A stretch of 64,000 nucleotides of DNA from CAINEC01 sp046052065 (GCA_046052065.1 JBJOND010000001.1:44092-108091), one strand, 5' to 3'; positions 15,901 through 26,146 are shown, numbered from the stretch's first letter. The notes: generated from the sequence alone by a model not told the origin. Made by a program: numbers and translations.

Positions 15901-18900
15901 TTGATCCGTAGAACCCCATGGTGTTATCTTCAATGGTACTTCGTACTCATAATAATTCTCAGTAAAGTCGTTACCAAAACGAATAAAAACGGTGATGTCA
16001 TCATTCTTTAAATCATCTGCAGCACCAAAAGATTCTGCATGAATGAACATTTTTACTTTTTTATACGCACGTAAATCAAGTCCGAGATTTTTAAATGCTG
16101 CACGGGCATCACCATCTTCTAAATCACATACTCTTAACGATAATGATTGTTCGTTCAATCGTTGTAAAGTAGTAGAACCAATATTTATTTCTTGTTGAAT
16201 ATCTGGAGGTAATACATAAGGCACTGGCGTTCTGTTTCCATTCTCTTCGATACTTACTGAAGAAACATCGAATGTGCCTAAGTTAGGATCACCTGGAATT
16301 ACTTCTCCGGGAGTATACATATTGTATGCATACTTTCTCCATTCGCCACGCAAGAATTCCAATTTAGCAAAACGTAATGTCATTGGCTCACTAAAGCCTG
16401 TCATGAATGAACGGATAAAAGTAATTGTATTGAATCCATCAATATCACCATACTTAGTAATATTAGGATTAGCACCCTGAACATCACGAATAGGAATTTT
16501 AAATTGATACCAAGTAATATCTGTGTTTGTTGAATTAGGTAATGAAACGTTACGTGTAATTTTATCGACAATAAAGTTTCTTCCTACTTCCATATCACCA
16601 GGTCGTAATGAAACACGATATTCATAAAACTGTTCTGAACCTTCCTGGTTAAAATCTTTATTTACATCTTCTACATCTGGAATTGTTGTTGCAGAAGTTG
16701 TATACGATTCGTTAATTTGATTATCAGTAGGTGAATTTCCGTCGGGATGACTATACTCTTTGTAACGATCTAAGATGCTCTTTTGCAAATTGTCATAATC
16801 GGTGCCTCTATAGTAATGATAGTTATCTGAAGAAGGATCGGATAGCGCTTGCTGATATGCTGTTGGAGAAACATTAATACTTAAGGTATTTAAATAGTCC
16901 TGAAAAATAATCGACTCTTGTCCGTTTCTCACACCATCTAAACCAACATCTTGATATTGTCGTGCATCGGGATTATTATCGAATGCATAAATAATCGGTG
17001 GTTGTGTTTTTGGAGTAAAACCCCATACTGTTTTGTTTGAAGTTGATGTATCACCAGTTGATGATAATCCATTTTCATATTCTAATTTACCATCCTTCAA
17101 AATATCTTCACTGATATTTCCAAGATTAAAATATAAATCACCACCCGTTGTATTTTGACTATTGCTATTAAACGGATCCATCATCCAAAACTGAATGAAC
17201 TCAATATTGGCTGCTTCGAAATCTGTCGACTCAATACGACGCATAATACCACCCCAGCGAGTTTCAGGATCTAACAATTTACCATCTGCATCAACACCTG
17301 ATGAAAAGGCTGTTGGTAAAACATCATAGTTATAAGGACCTCTTTCTTCTGGGAAAAATGACATATTCATCACAGGAAGAATTACCGTTTGACCTTGAGG
17401 TGCTTGTTTATTCGGGAAAATTTCTTTTTCAGGAATCTGACGAACTAGGTGATTAGAAATATCGTTGTTAGTAATATGGGCAGGCGTTACACCACTTTGA
17501 TTTCTGTAAAATAAAGGATCAATAATATACCAGGAGAATCTACTTCTATTAAAACCATAGGCTGTAGTAACTGAATCTAATCTAGCTTCAGCAAAACGGC
17601 TTTGTGGTGTTGAGGCTAACGACCATGCACCTACGTTAGTTTTTAAATCAATGGTAGTTTGACTTCCTTCAAAATCATCAATATAAGCTGTACCATTTTT
17701 TCCGATAGCTCGATTATTTCCTGGGATCAAATCTGCAAACTCTCCACTTACAGTAATTTGTGATGGCGATTTAGTTGAGATTCCAGGTAATTTATCAATC
17801 ACCTTTGTTAGCCATCGCGATTCACGCTTCCATGTTCCGTCAACACCCCAAATGGTATTAGCAATTGGCTCATCACCAAAGTTTACTTTCTGCGTGATCG
17901 GTCTTTCATTTAAACGCATGATAGTACCACCCAACACTAAATCTTTATTGACTACATAATCGAAACGGGAACCAAAAAGAGTTTTTGACTGAATGCTGAA
18001 TAAGGAATTACTTTCTAAATTAATATTAATTGCCTGACCAGAGTTTAAAATACTTTGATTAATAATCTTAACTCGACCTAAATTGTAATCGACCGTGTAG
18101 TCAACATTTTCTACCAAAGGAATTCCGCCGGCAGTAACCTTTACTGAACCTTCAGGAATATTTAATTGATTCAATGGAATATCTGAACCGAACTTACTGG
18201 AGTAACTTCCTTTCAAACTAAACTTATTCTTTTCAGGAAATTGTAAGGCAACTGTTTTTGTAGAGTCATATAACACATCGTACGCATATACATCAGCGTT
18301 AGTCTGACTAACAAACTGACTTCTCAAGTATCCCCCAAAAGGTTCACGAACCGGGAATATAATTCGTCCGCTATTGCTATAGATAGTTACTCCTTCAATA
18401 AAATCATATTCTCCATCTGGACGAGGGTCGTTATTGACATTTAATTTATCAAGGTTGAATAAACGATTTAATGCTTTTGCATAAACATTAGGTTCGGATG
18501 GAGCGACAGGAATATAATTTAAACGATTTCCGATTGTATCTACATAAAACAAAACATTTAACTTGAAATCTTTCTTATCAATTTGAAATCCTCCTAAAGC
18601 ATAAACGTTCTTCATCATTAAGTCCCACAGAGGAAGCTTCGTATTTGTAATACGACCTTTTAATAACTTCAACATTAAAACCTTTGGAGGTTCTATACCT
18701 GCAGTTGTTAATTCACCAACACGAAAGACCTGACCACCAACAGCATATTCATATGCTACTGCTAAAACTTCATTTGTATTTAGCGCCTGATTAAGTGAAA
18801 TGTAACCTAATCGCGGATTAAAAGTATATTCATTGGTATTTAACTTTCTTGCATTTTGTACAACCTCATAATCGCGTGATGCAGATAAATACGGGATAGA

Positions 18901-20163
18901 AGCCATCGTATTTTGCACCGAGTTAATATCACGTATAGAAGGATAATTATTTAGTACGTCTTGATAAAGCGTGTTCGAAAGTGTATCTGATGGATAAAAA
19001 TTCCCTGAACCTGGAATAGCTGGGTTGTATGGAGCGCTCTCTGCCAAATCAGTAAAGCCTACAACTGTTCTTGTATTATCAGTAGAGTTGTTCTTATTGG
19101 TTACCCATACTTCTAAGCGTGTAATGTTAACAGTAGAATTAATAAAAGGAAGATCCTTTAAGGCATTATCATAATTATCTTTAAAATAGTTTGCTAAGTA
19201 ATAATGCTTATTAGCTTCATACTGATCTGCCGAGATATCGAAGTTGGTAGTTGTTGCACCTCCTTTCACTTCGATATTAGAAGCCTTTCCTTTTTGTTGT
19301 GTTAGGATAGACGTTACCGTTAGCTTACCAAATTTCAATTGTGTTTTTAATCCGAATAAACTCTGACTACCTTGAATCAACTGCGTGTTCAAAGGAAGAC
19401 TAACATTACCAGCTTCTAACTTCTGAATAATTTCATCTTCGTAGCCTGTATATTCTAATTTAATTTGATTTTCAAAATCGAAACTTGCTTCGGTGTTATA
19501 ATTGGTAGTAATCTTTAACTTCTCTCCGATATTACCAATCACGTTCATTTGAATTCGTTCTTTGAAATCAAATGTAGTATTACGTCTTTGTCGCTCTGGT
19601 AAAGTAGGGTTATCATAACGACTAATATTCAAACCGAAGCTTAAAGCAGCAGAACCCTGCGGACGAATATCGATTGTATTACCTCCGAATATTCTATTAA
19701 ATGCTTCGCCCCCAACATAGAGTTTTGGAGCAAATCCTTTTCGTTGCGATAAACTTTCTTCGTTTGATTTCTTCTTCCAATAATCCTGAGTGCTCTTCTT
19801 GAATTGAGATTCTTTAAACTCCTCAAAAGTCATGTAACTTGGACTTCTGAAATTTATATCTCCCATCTTTTCGAATATATCGTATTCACGATTATCAGGA
19901 TTGTATTCGACAGTGGTTTTTATGTTAGAAGGATAGTTAAGGTAGAGCGGACTTAAACCAGATTGTGAACTGTAAGCGTCGGCATAGCGATCATTAAATG
20001 GGTATCGCAACATTACAGAACCACCACCTGTTGTAGGAGTATCACCTGGTAAAATGAAATAACTTTCGTGAATCTCGGCAAAAGCTGGGCTGTCTGATAA
20101 AATCAGGGCAACAACAATCAACATCCCGAGCAAAACAGAAATATAAAACCGGATACTTTTCAA
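12931..20163 (-). CDS. sprA: cell-surface protein SprA, T9SS outer-membrane translocon
   Basis: At 2410 residues this is the giant outer-membrane beta-barrel of the type IX secretion system, through which proteins with C-terminal sorting domains leave the periplasm; in gliding species it also serves motility. Recognisable segments are the N-terminal PLYLNYPSNIKTTVEYNPDN, IGEKLKITTNYNTEASFDFENQIKLEYTG, GWAATGRVTAKLADIGNVAL and the C-terminal amphipathic strands ending NINTGIEIRFSLSQ. The start is uncertain: TTG at 20163 gives a Lys/Arg-containing signal peptide, while ATG at codon 14 (20124) would lack that charged n-region. A TAGTTTTG overlaps the TTG. Gene order ruvA-sprA-gcvH is conserved in the phylum. 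Confidence 0.95.
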   Translation of the reverse strand: MKSIRFYISVLLGMLIVVALILSDSPAFAEIHESYFILPGDTPTTGGGSVMLRYPFNDRYADAYSSQSGLSPLYLNYPSNIKTTVEYNPDNREYDIFEKMGDINFRSPSYMTFEEFKESQFKKSTQDYWKKKSNEESLSQRKGFAPKLYVGGEAFNRIFGGNTIDIRPQGSAALSFGLNISRYDNPTLPERQRRNTTFDFKERIQMNVIGNIGEKLKITTNYNTEASFDFENQIKLEYTGYEDEIIQKLEAGNVSLPLNTQLIQGSQSLFGLKTQLKFGKLTVTSILTQQKGKASNIEVKGGATTTNFDISADQYEANKHYYLANYFKDNYDNALKDLPFINSTVNITRLEVWVTNKNNSTDNTRTVVGFTDLAESAPYNPAIPGSGNFYPSDTLSNTLYQDVLNNYPSIRDINSVQNTMASIPYLSASRDYEVVQNARKLNTNEYTFNPRLGYISLNQALNTNEVLAVAYEYAVGGQVFRVGELTTAGIEPPKVLMLKLLKGRITNTKLPLWDLMMKNVYALGGFQIDKKDFKLNVLFYVDTIGNRLNYIPVAPSEPNVYAKALNRLFNLDKLNVNNDPRPDGEYDFIEGVTIYSNSGRIIFPVREPFGGYLRSQFVSQTNADVYAYDVLYDSTKTVALQFPEKNKFSLKGSYSSKFGSDIPLNQLNIPEGSVKVTAGGIPLVENVDYTVDYNLGRVKIINQSILNSGQAININLESNSLFSIQSKTLFGSRFDYVVNKDLVLGGTIMRLNERPITQKVNFGDEPIANTIWGVDGTWKRESRWLTKVIDKLPGISTKSPSQITVSGEFADLIPGNNRAIGKNGTAYIDDFEGSQTTIDLKTNVGAWSLASTPQSRFAEARLDSVTTAYGFNRSRFSWYIIDPLFYRNQSGVTPAHITNNDISNHLVRQIPEKEIFPNKQAPQGQTVILPVMNMSFFPEERGPYNYDVLPTAFSSGVDADGKLLDPETRWGGIMRRIESTDFEAANIEFIQFWMMDPFNSNSQNTTGGDLYFNLGNISEDILKDGKLEYENGLSSTGDTSTSNKTVWGFTPKTQPPIIYAFDNNPDARQYQDVGLDGVRNGQESIIFQDYLNTLSINVSPTAYQQALSDPSSDNYHYYRGTDYDNLQKSILDRYKEYSHPDGNSPTDNQINESYTTSATTIPDVEDVNKDFNQEGSEQFYEYRVSLRPGDMEVGRNFIVDKITRNVSLPNSTNTDITWYQFKIPIRDVQGANPNITKYGDIDGFNTITFIRSFMTGFSEPMTLRFAKLEFLRGEWRKYAYNMYTPGEVIPGDPNLGTFDVSSVSIEENGNRTPVPYVLPPDIQQEINIGSTTLQRLNEQSLSLRVCDLEDGDARAAFKNLGLDLRAYKKVKMFIHAESFGAADDLKNDDITVFIRFGNDFTENYYEYEVPLKITPWGSTDQYAIWPLANNVDLDLEKFVNLKLARNTAIDNSSGAINITSLYSESDVGGRNTLSVKGNPSLSSVRTIMVGVRNPKRDPTDPNGDDGTSKCAEVWVNELRLTDFDRKGGWAATGRVTAKLADIGNVALTGTHKSVGFGTIEQKVSERRRSAETSFNATSTLYLGKFLPEKANLDIPMYVNYGTVINNPQFDPLDQDVPYADAVANNQTAAEKKEFKKRSQDYTRTKGINFTNVKKNRSGTAKAKLYDIENFNFTYGYDEVLHRDINIEYDIIKTHRGAIGYNFNTTPKYISPFSKVAFLNSKYLKLVKDLNINLVPTAMNFRMDAQRIYGEKLFRNNTGYSDIVRDTFFNKNFDMRRIYDFKYDITKSIKLDFNANNYGIIDEPEGRIDTQEDKDSIKSNIFGKNFFLGRNKQYTQAGNVSYQVPLNKFPLTDWVSVNVKYGFNYSWQSGQFVQDSSGSFGVDPRTGNTIQNSNTKQVNGNFVLTTLYNKVPFLKKINSPKPPKKAGIKNEPPKNPKDSIPGMKAPKVKQPKAIPDGVRFIGKMIMGVRSVGFTYSETNGTVLPGYTNYSQLLGQDLDRNSPGFAFGFGSQQDIRPQAVNGKWITTDTSLNNSFARNYNQNFTGRSSIEPFDGFKIELNATRQFTRNNSEFFRWNGSRFDSQSITETGNFSISTISINTAFVKDDPTTYSNAVFEEFSKNRKIISERLAILNINSVGFAAPDTFGIIYNDGYSGTQQDVLTLAFISAYTGKSPNDVKLTPFSKIPLPNWRVTYDGLSKLPLFKKVFNNVSLTHSYRSTFNVNSFNRNLNYIDGKYPTVKDVSGNFIPAREFGQVSLVEQFAPLIGVDVTWKNNIQTRAEFKRDRNVSLTYAGVQVTEVKGNEITIGFGYRLTKFKLPFNIAKNANGSGLNLTADFSARRNSTIIRRLLEGVNTPTAGLNVYSIKAAADYAVSDKLNMRFFYEQTINTPVISTSYPTSNINTGIEIRFSLSQ

Positions 20164-20278
20164 AACTATTAATTCTCAGATATTAGTTGGCCTTTAGGGC
20201 TCTAAGTTAATAAATTACTGAAAATACAGATACAGAAAGCATGATTTTACTCTCTGAAACGGTATTTTTCCTGCCTCA

Positions 20279-20866
20279 TTATAGATAATTGAGTGATGCT
20301 TTTATTAAATCCTCCACTTTTGCATCATTCCCCAATTGTTTTTGCGCGGATAAAAGTGCTTTTTCAGCACTTGCTCTTGCAAATCCTAGCGTCATAAGAG
20401 CAATCAACGCTTCTTCTCGGCTGGTATTGTGTAGGGATGATAAAATTGTTGTAGAATTAGGACTTAACTTATTAACTTTATCTTGAAGATCTATAATAAT
20501 TCGTTGAGCAGATTTTGCTCCAATCCCTTTCACTTTTTGAAGCGTAGCTGCGTCGCCCTTTGAAATAACAGATCGTAACTGATCAGGCGCAAGGCTCGAC
20601 TGAATAATTCTTGCTGTTGAAGCCCCTACACCACTGACATTCAATAATTCACGAAACATCAAACGCTCGTCTTCATCAGCAAATCCAAACAGTAATTGGG
20701 CATCTTCACGAACAACCTGATGCGCAAAAAGCTTAAACTGTTTTACATCTTTTATGGCCGTATACGTGTAAAGTGATATTTGCAGAAGGTACCCAACACC
20801 ATTGCAATCAATCGTTACATGCGTTGGGGTCAGATTTTCAATCTTACCATTAAAGTAATCGTACAT
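20279..20866 (-). CDS. ruvA: Holliday junction branch migration protein RuvA
   Basis: Binds four-way DNA junctions and recruits the RuvB motor for branch migration. The 195-residue protein has the N-terminal OB-fold (MYDYFNGKIE to about 65), two helix-hairpin-helix motifs (VSGVGASTARII, 77-88, and VKGIGAKSAQRII, 112-124), and the C-terminal domain III (about 150-195) ending KVEDLIKASLNYL. It starts with ATG and is separated from maeB by a terminator, so it probably begins a new transcript reading into sprA 115 bases downstream. Confidence 0.97.
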   Translation of the reverse strand: MYDYFNGKIENLTPTHVTIDCNGVGYLLQISLYTYTAIKDVKQFKLFAHQVVREDAQLLFGFADEDERLMFRELLNVSGVGASTARIIQSSLAPDQLRSVISKGDAATLQKVKGIGAKSAQRIIIDLQDKVNKLSPNSTTILSSLHNTSREEALIALMTLGFARASAEKALLSAQKQLGNDAKVEDLIKASLNYL

Positions 20867-20902
20867 GTAAGCAAAAATAAGATTTTTTCGAGTGCAAAAA
20901 TG

Positions 20903-20933
20903 AAAAAAGGGGGCCGATTAATCAACCCCCTTT
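20903..20933 (-). terminator. terminator after maeB
   Basis: An 8-bp stem AAAGGGGG/CCCCCTTT (20906-20913 and 20926-20933) followed on the minus strand by a run of T. Confidence 0.85.
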
Positions 20934-20955
20934 ATCGCTAAAACCTTTACTATTT

Positions 20956-23256
20956 TTATTCCTTTACAAATGATTTTTCCGTCGGCAAAGGTGCTTGAGG
21001 AATTCTTGTTTGAGCATCAACAACTGCAATGGTAATCATGTTCACGATTTCGCGTACTGATGACCCCAGTTGAAGGATGTGCACGGGCTTTTTCATTCCT
21101 AACAAAATTGGACCAATAGCTTCAGCATCTCCTACTGTCTGTAATAATTTGTAAGCAATATTTCCAGCATCAAGATTGGGAAATATGAGTGTATTTACAC
21201 CTGTTTCTGCAAGGTCGCTAAATGGAAAATTGTCTTTTAGCAATTGCTGATTGAAAGCGAAATTAGCTTGCAATTCGCCATCTACTACCAATTCAGGATG
21301 CTTCGCGTGTAAAATCTCTACTGCCTTACGCATCTTAATGGCGCTATCAGTATTTGATGATCCGAAATTCGAGTACGACATCAGTCCAACTCGAGGTGCA
21401 ATATTAAATCGACGTACAGCCGCTGCAGTTAGTAAAGTTATCTCCACAATTTCTTCAACTGTCGGATTGATATTAATTGTAGTATCAGCAAAAAACACAG
21501 GGCCATCTTTCGTAATCATAATATACATTCCTGCCATTTTTGATACTTCTGACATAGTACCAATCACCCTAAGTGCAGGCTTTATTGTCTCTGCATAATT
21601 ACGTGTCAAGCCACTAATAAGTGCATCAGCCATTCCTGTTTCTACCATCATTGCACCGAAATAATTTCGCTCTTGCATGATTTTTTTTGACTCGTACAAA
21701 GTAAATCCACGGCGCTTTCTCTTCTGATAAAACAACTCCGCAAAATTTGCTAAAATTTCAGGTTCCTCTCTAGGATTAATAACTGTAACATCCTCTAGTC
21801 GCAAATTATGCTCTTTAATTAGCGCAGCAATTTTTTCTTTATTGCCCAATAAAATTGGATGAGCAACTCCATCTTCTTTAACAATTTGTGCCGCTTTCAG
21901 AATTTTATAGGTATCTGCCTCAGCAAATACTACACGTTGAGGATTCTGCTTTGCTTTATTGGTAATAACACGAATTAACTTATTATCAAGCCCAAGTCGC
22001 TTCTTCAATTCACTCTCGTAAGCTGTCCAATTGGTAATTGGTTTTTGTGCAACACCCGACTCTATAGCGGCCTTTGCTACAGCTGGAGAAATGGTATGAA
22101 TTAAACGGGGATCGAGTGGCTTCGGAATAATATAATCACTCCCGAAACTGATATTTCGCTGATTGTAGGCTAGGTTAACTATTTCTGGAACAGGCTCCTT
22201 TGCAAGTTGTGCAATAGCATGCACTGCTGCCAATTTCATTTCTTCATTAATTTGGGTAGCACGAACATCCAATGCACCTCTGAAAATAAAAGGAAAACCA
22301 ATTACATTATTTACCTGATTAGGATAATCTGAACGACCAGTAGCCATTATTACATCTGGACGCGCAGCAATTGCGTCTTCGTATTTTATTTCCGGATCAG
22401 GATTAGCCATTGCAAATACGATAGGCGTATCCGCCATTGATCGTAAATGTTCTCCTTTAAGGATATTTCCTTTTGATAAACCGATAAAAACATCTGCATT
22501 ATGTAAAGCATCTTCAAGAGTATGAATATCGCGCTTAGTAGCAAATTTGGTTTTATGTATATCGAGATTATCTCTATCGGCACGGATTACACCCGTGCTA
22601 TCCAGCATTACAATATTTTCAATATTTGCTCCTAATGAAACAAATAAACTTGTACAAGAAATAGCAGAAGCGCCAGCACCATTTACAACGATGCGTACTT
22701 CATTGATTTTTTTATTAGCAATTTCTAACGCATTAATTAGTGCAGCGCCTGAAATAATAGCCGTTCCGTGTTGGTCATCATGCATCACTGGAATTTTCAG
22801 CTCTGCTTTCAGACGTTTCTCTATCTCAAAACATTCCGGGGCTTTAATATCTTCGAGATTAATTCCGCCAAAAGTTGGAGCAATTGCTTTAACAGTTTTA
22901 ACAAAATCATCTACATCTGTTTGATCAATTTCGATATCAAACACATCGATATCCGCAAAAATTTTAAACAACAAACCCTTACCCTCCATAACAGGCTTTG
23001 AAGCTTCTGCACCTATATTTCCTAATCCCAGTACGGCCGTTCCGTTAGAAATAACAGCTACTAGGTTTCCTTTAGCGGTATACTTATAAACGTCTTCTGG
23101 ATTCTTTTCTATTTCTAAACAAGGAGCAGCAACTCCTGGAGAATAGGCTAATGCTAAATCGCGCTGAGTACTTGTTGGTTTACTTGGTACTACTTCAATC
23201 TTTCCTGGTCTCCCCGACTCGTGATAATCAAGAGCCTCTTGTTTTAAATCTGGCAT
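20956..23256 (-). CDS. maeB: NADP-dependent malic enzyme with phosphotransacetylase-like domain
   Basis: A 766-residue two-domain enzyme that decarboxylates malate to pyruvate with NADP reduction. The N-terminal malic enzyme part (about 1-425) has AYSPGVAAPCLEI, AVISNGTAVLGLGNIG, KIFADIDVFDIEI, MHDDQHGTAIISGAAL and the nucleotide-binding VVNGAGASAISC. The C-terminal part (about 430-766) resembles phosphate acetyltransferase (RVVFAEADTYKILKAAQ, GLTRNYAETIKPAL); in MaeB proteins it is thought to be regulatory. RBS AGAGGAAAG precedes the ATG at 23256, and a TATCTTCG element at 23283-23290 on the minus strand resembles a -7 box. Confidence 0.96.
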   Translation of the reverse strand: MPDLKQEALDYHESGRPGKIEVVPSKPTSTQRDLALAYSPGVAAPCLEIEKNPEDVYKYTAKGNLVAVISNGTAVLGLGNIGAEASKPVMEGKGLLFKIFADIDVFDIEIDQTDVDDFVKTVKAIAPTFGGINLEDIKAPECFEIEKRLKAELKIPVMHDDQHGTAIISGAALINALEIANKKINEVRIVVNGAGASAISCTSLFVSLGANIENIVMLDSTGVIRADRDNLDIHKTKFATKRDIHTLEDALHNADVFIGLSKGNILKGEHLRSMADTPIVFAMANPDPEIKYEDAIAARPDVIMATGRSDYPNQVNNVIGFPFIFRGALDVRATQINEEMKLAAVHAIAQLAKEPVPEIVNLAYNQRNISFGSDYIIPKPLDPRLIHTISPAVAKAAIESGVAQKPITNWTAYESELKKRLGLDNKLIRVITNKAKQNPQRVVFAEADTYKILKAAQIVKEDGVAHPILLGNKEKIAALIKEHNLRLEDVTVINPREEPEILANFAELFYQKRKRRGFTLYESKKIMQERNYFGAMMVETGMADALISGLTRNYAETIKPALRVIGTMSEVSKMAGMYIMITKDGPVFFADTTININPTVEEIVEITLLTAAAVRRFNIAPRVGLMSYSNFGSSNTDSAIKMRKAVEILHAKHPELVVDGELQANFAFNQQLLKDNFPFSDLAETGVNTLIFPNLDAGNIAYKLLQTVGDAEAIGPILLGMKKPVHILQLGSSVREIVNMITIAVVDAQTRIPQAPLPTEKSFVKE

Positions 23257-23360
23257 ATCTTTCCTCTAAATTGTTTGATTTACGAAGATACAAAATACGT
23301 TTATAGTATACACACAGACAATACTTGAAAAATAGGTAACAAATTGATTCTTGAATGTAT

Positions 23361-23390
23361 AAAAAAAGGCCAGAATAAAATCTGACCTTT
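23361..23390 (-). terminator. terminator after the T9SS protein at 23413
   Basis: An imperfect stem AAAGGxCAGA/TCTGxCCTTT with an AT-rich loop, followed by a run of T on the minus strand. Confidence 0.75.
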
Positions 23391-23412
23391 CTAAATTATT
23401 TAAGATGTATTC

Positions 23413-24123
23413 TTAACGATGAGAAACAACCAACTTATGACTGTTTCTTACTTTGTTTTCTGAAACATAAGTAGCAATATATAATCCTGATTTTAAATCA
23501 GCTGTATTAACAACCAAACTGCCATTTTTACCTGTCACATCGTATGTTCTCACTAAAGAACCCAACATATTATATATATATAACTTATCGTTGGATGAAT
23601 TAGATGCAAGATTATATGTAAAAACAGTAAATTGATCAGCAGGATTTCTTAAAGGTTTTGACAAACCAAATGATTCAGTTGCATCGTTTAAACCTTGTGT
23701 ACAAAACGCAAAGTCTAATGTAAATCCTGTTGAATCTGCAGGATTATTTTGATCATAAAAACGATAATGAATTGATGCAGTTCCGCAATTACCATTAGGT
23801 GTTACTTTCGCATCAAATGTAGATTCGCGACCACCTGCAGAAATAGGAGTTGTATAGGTTGTAATGGCAGTTCCTGGAGGATTACAAAAAGCACCAAAAC
23901 AAAATAGCTCGTACATCCCAGCTGGAAGGTTGTTTATCGTGCGCTCAACAACAATATCAACTGGCGTTGTACCATTGTTATCTAAACGAGCGGTAGACTC
24001 TAAAGTATTGGTATTGCTAGGATCAGAAACCACTAAATTATAATTAGACAAAACTAAATTTTGCCCGAAAGATAAAATTGTAGACCCCGTTAAAATAAAG
24101 ATTACTAGTAATGCTTTTTTCAT
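23413..24123 (-). CDS. T9SS type A sorting-domain protein, unknown function
   Basis: A 236-residue exported protein with a signal peptide (about 1-20) and a beta-sandwich-like mature region containing three or four cysteines (LFCFGAFCNPP, NGNCGTASI, DFAFC). The C-terminal type A sorting domain starts about 160 and reads QFTVFTYNLASNSSNDKLYIYNMLGSLVRTYDV, then LKSGLYIATYVSENK. It would be secreted through T9SS and probably attached to the surface. It is divergent from the CPPC-bearing gene at 24284, so the two may share a regulatory region. Catalytic role not evident. Confidence 0.8.
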   Translation of the reverse strand: MKKALLVIFILTGSTILSFGQNLVLSNYNLVVSDPSNTNTLESTARLDNNGTTPVDIVVERTINNLPAGMYELFCFGAFCNPPGTAITTYTTPISAGGRESTFDAKVTPNGNCGTASIHYRFYDQNNPADSTGFTLDFAFCTQGLNDATESFGLSKPLRNPADQFTVFTYNLASNSSNDKLYIYNMLGSLVRTYDVTGKNGSLVVNTADLKSGLYIATYVSENKVRNSHKLVVSHR

Positions 24124-24283
24124 TTTAAGTGTATTTTTAAAATTCTAATCTTGTTTTGGAAGGGTAAATTTAGGGAATATATGTTCAAAAAAGAAATATT
24201 TTATCGAATTGGCTCATAATAAATAGGTTTTTTCTATTTTAGACACTCTTAAAAATAAATCAAACCCTTTAACTCTAATAATT

Positions 24284-26146
24284 ATGCGTAAAATTTACTC
24301 TTTAATTACTTGTTTAATGTTTTCAAGTGCAGTATTTAGCCAATCACAGCGCTTAGTATTGTTCGAAGAATTTACAAGTGAAAACTGTCCGCCATGCGCT
24401 GCAGTTAATGGACCACTTAACGATTTGTTGAATCTAAACGGAAACGAAGTGGTATCAATTAAATATCAAAACAATATCCCATCTGCAGGACCAATGTATG
24501 GTCATAATTCAGCAGAAGTGAACACAAGAATGACATATTATGCGAACAATTATTCGCCTAATGGTATTTTAGATGGCAATGTTTACAATGACCAACCTGT
24601 TACACTAACACAAGCCGACATCAGCAACCGTTATGGGGTAACATCTCCATTTACAATTAGCATTTCTCATGCTATTAATGGAACATCAGTAGATGTTACA
24701 GCTGTTGTAAAAATGACTGGCAGTATTTCACCTGCTGGATTGTTTGCTCGTTTTGCAATTATTGAGCGAAATATATATTTCCCTGCTGCTCCGGGATCAA
24801 ATGGAGAAAAGCATTTTGAAGGTGTAATGAAAAAAATGTTACCAAATGCTGCAGGAACTGCTTTACCGTCTACAATGGTTCAGGGTGATTCTGTAGTTTA
24901 TAACTTCTCATGGACAATGGCAAACGTTTACAATCAGGTTCAAATAGCAGCAGTTGGATTTGTACAAGACGATGCAACGAAAGAAGTTCATCAAGCAGGA
25001 TACAGCCGTACTTTAATTCAGAATGACGCTGGTATCACTTCTGCTCAGGTAAATTATTTAAATTGTGATACGATTGTTACTCCAACTGTGAATGTATACA
25101 ACTATGGAATTGCAGATTTAACATCTTTAGATATCCTTTATAAAGTTGATGCTGGAACTAACCAAACTTATAGCTGGACAGGAAATATCCCTTCTGGTGG
25201 ATCAAGTTTAATTACATTACCATCATTAACTGTAGCAGCTGGAGCTCACACTATCACTACTGCAACTTCGAATCCTAATGGTAGCACAGATCAAGATGCA
25301 TTTAATGATTCAAAAGTTACCCCAGTTTTAATCGCAGCAGCACCGATTGCGACTCCAATTGTTCAAGGATTTACAACAGGAGCATTCCCTCCTGCTGGTT
25401 GGGCAAGATATAATCCAGATGCAGGCTATACTTGGTCACGTGTTGCTGCTGGTGCAACAGGAGCTAATGGTTCTGCAAAAATTGATTTTTACAATAGCAC
25501 AGGAGGACAAATAGATGATTTATACTTACCTCAATTCTCTTTAGTTGGTGCAAGTAATGCATTCTTAACTTTCTATGTTGCTAAGGCAAGATATAGCGCA
25601 GCATATAATGATCAGCTAGAGTTTAACGCAACTACAGATTGCGGCACATCATGGAATTCACTTTGGGCTAAATCCGACAATACAGGTTTAACAACTAATA
25701 CAGTTGCACAAACAAATGCATGGACACCAGTTTCTGCATCTGCAACAGATTGGAGACAAGAAACTGTTGACCTTAACCCTTTATTAGGTCAAAGTAACAT
25801 CATTGCTAAGTTTTCAGCACTAAGTGGTTACGGTAATAATGGATATATTGATGATATCAACATTACACAAAACGTTGGTGTAGGCGAGAATGCTGTAACA
25901 GAAACTATCAGTGTATTCCCAATTCCTTCTGCTGGTAATGTAAGCTTGACATTAAATAAATTAAATGTAACTTCATTCACACTTGTAGTTACTGATATGG
26001 CTGGTAAAACAATTTCAAGAGAAGAAAATGTTGCTAACAATGGCACTTTAAATGTTGACCTTTCGACTCTAGAAAATGGATCATATTTAATCAACATTGA
26101 AACACCAGGACAAAAAATTGTTAAAAAAGTAATTTTAGAGAAATAA
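24284..26146 (+). CDS. Omp28-like thioredoxin-fold protein with T9SS sorting domain
   Basis: A 620-residue secreted protein. After a signal peptide (1-20) comes an Omp28-like thioredoxin-fold region with VLFEEFTSENCPPCAAVNG, placing a CPPC redox pair at C35 and C38. A beta-sandwich region follows (about 245-350), then a choice-of-anchor-like domain (about 360-530: PPAGWARYNPDAGYTWSRV), and a C-terminal type A sorting domain (about 540-620: ISVFPIPSAGNVSLTL to LENGSYLINI). The CPPC suggests thiol-disulfide exchange outside the cell, but the substrate is unknown. It is followed by a terminator and a TlpA gene. Confidence 0.82.
   Translation: MRKIYSLITCLMFSSAVFSQSQRLVLFEEFTSENCPPCAAVNGPLNDLLNLNGNEVVSIKYQNNIPSAGPMYGHNSAEVNTRMTYYANNYSPNGILDGNVYNDQPVTLTQADISNRYGVTSPFTISISHAINGTSVDVTAVVKMTGSISPAGLFARFAIIERNIYFPAAPGSNGEKHFEGVMKKMLPNAAGTALPSTMVQGDSVVYNFSWTMANVYNQVQIAAVGFVQDDATKEVHQAGYSRTLIQNDAGITSAQVNYLNCDTIVTPTVNVYNYGIADLTSLDILYKVDAGTNQTYSWTGNIPSGGSSLITLPSLTVAAGAHTITTATSNPNGSTDQDAFNDSKVTPVLIAAAPIATPIVQGFTTGAFPPAGWARYNPDAGYTWSRVAAGATGANGSAKIDFYNSTGGQIDDLYLPQFSLVGASNAFLTFYVAKARYSAAYNDQLEFNATTDCGTSWNSLWAKSDNTGLTTNTVAQTNAWTPVSASATDWRQETVDLNPLLGQSNIIAKFSALSGYGNNGYIDDINITQNVGVGENAVTETISVFPIPSAGNVSLTLNKLNVTSFTLVVTDMAGKTISREENVANNGTLNVDLSTLENGSYLINIETPGQKIVKKVILEK

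Noticed and set aside
15440..15904. 154-codon open frame on the plus strand inside sprA
   Set aside because: It is antisense to a strongly conserved part of SprA and its translation has no domain-like character; a shadow frame.
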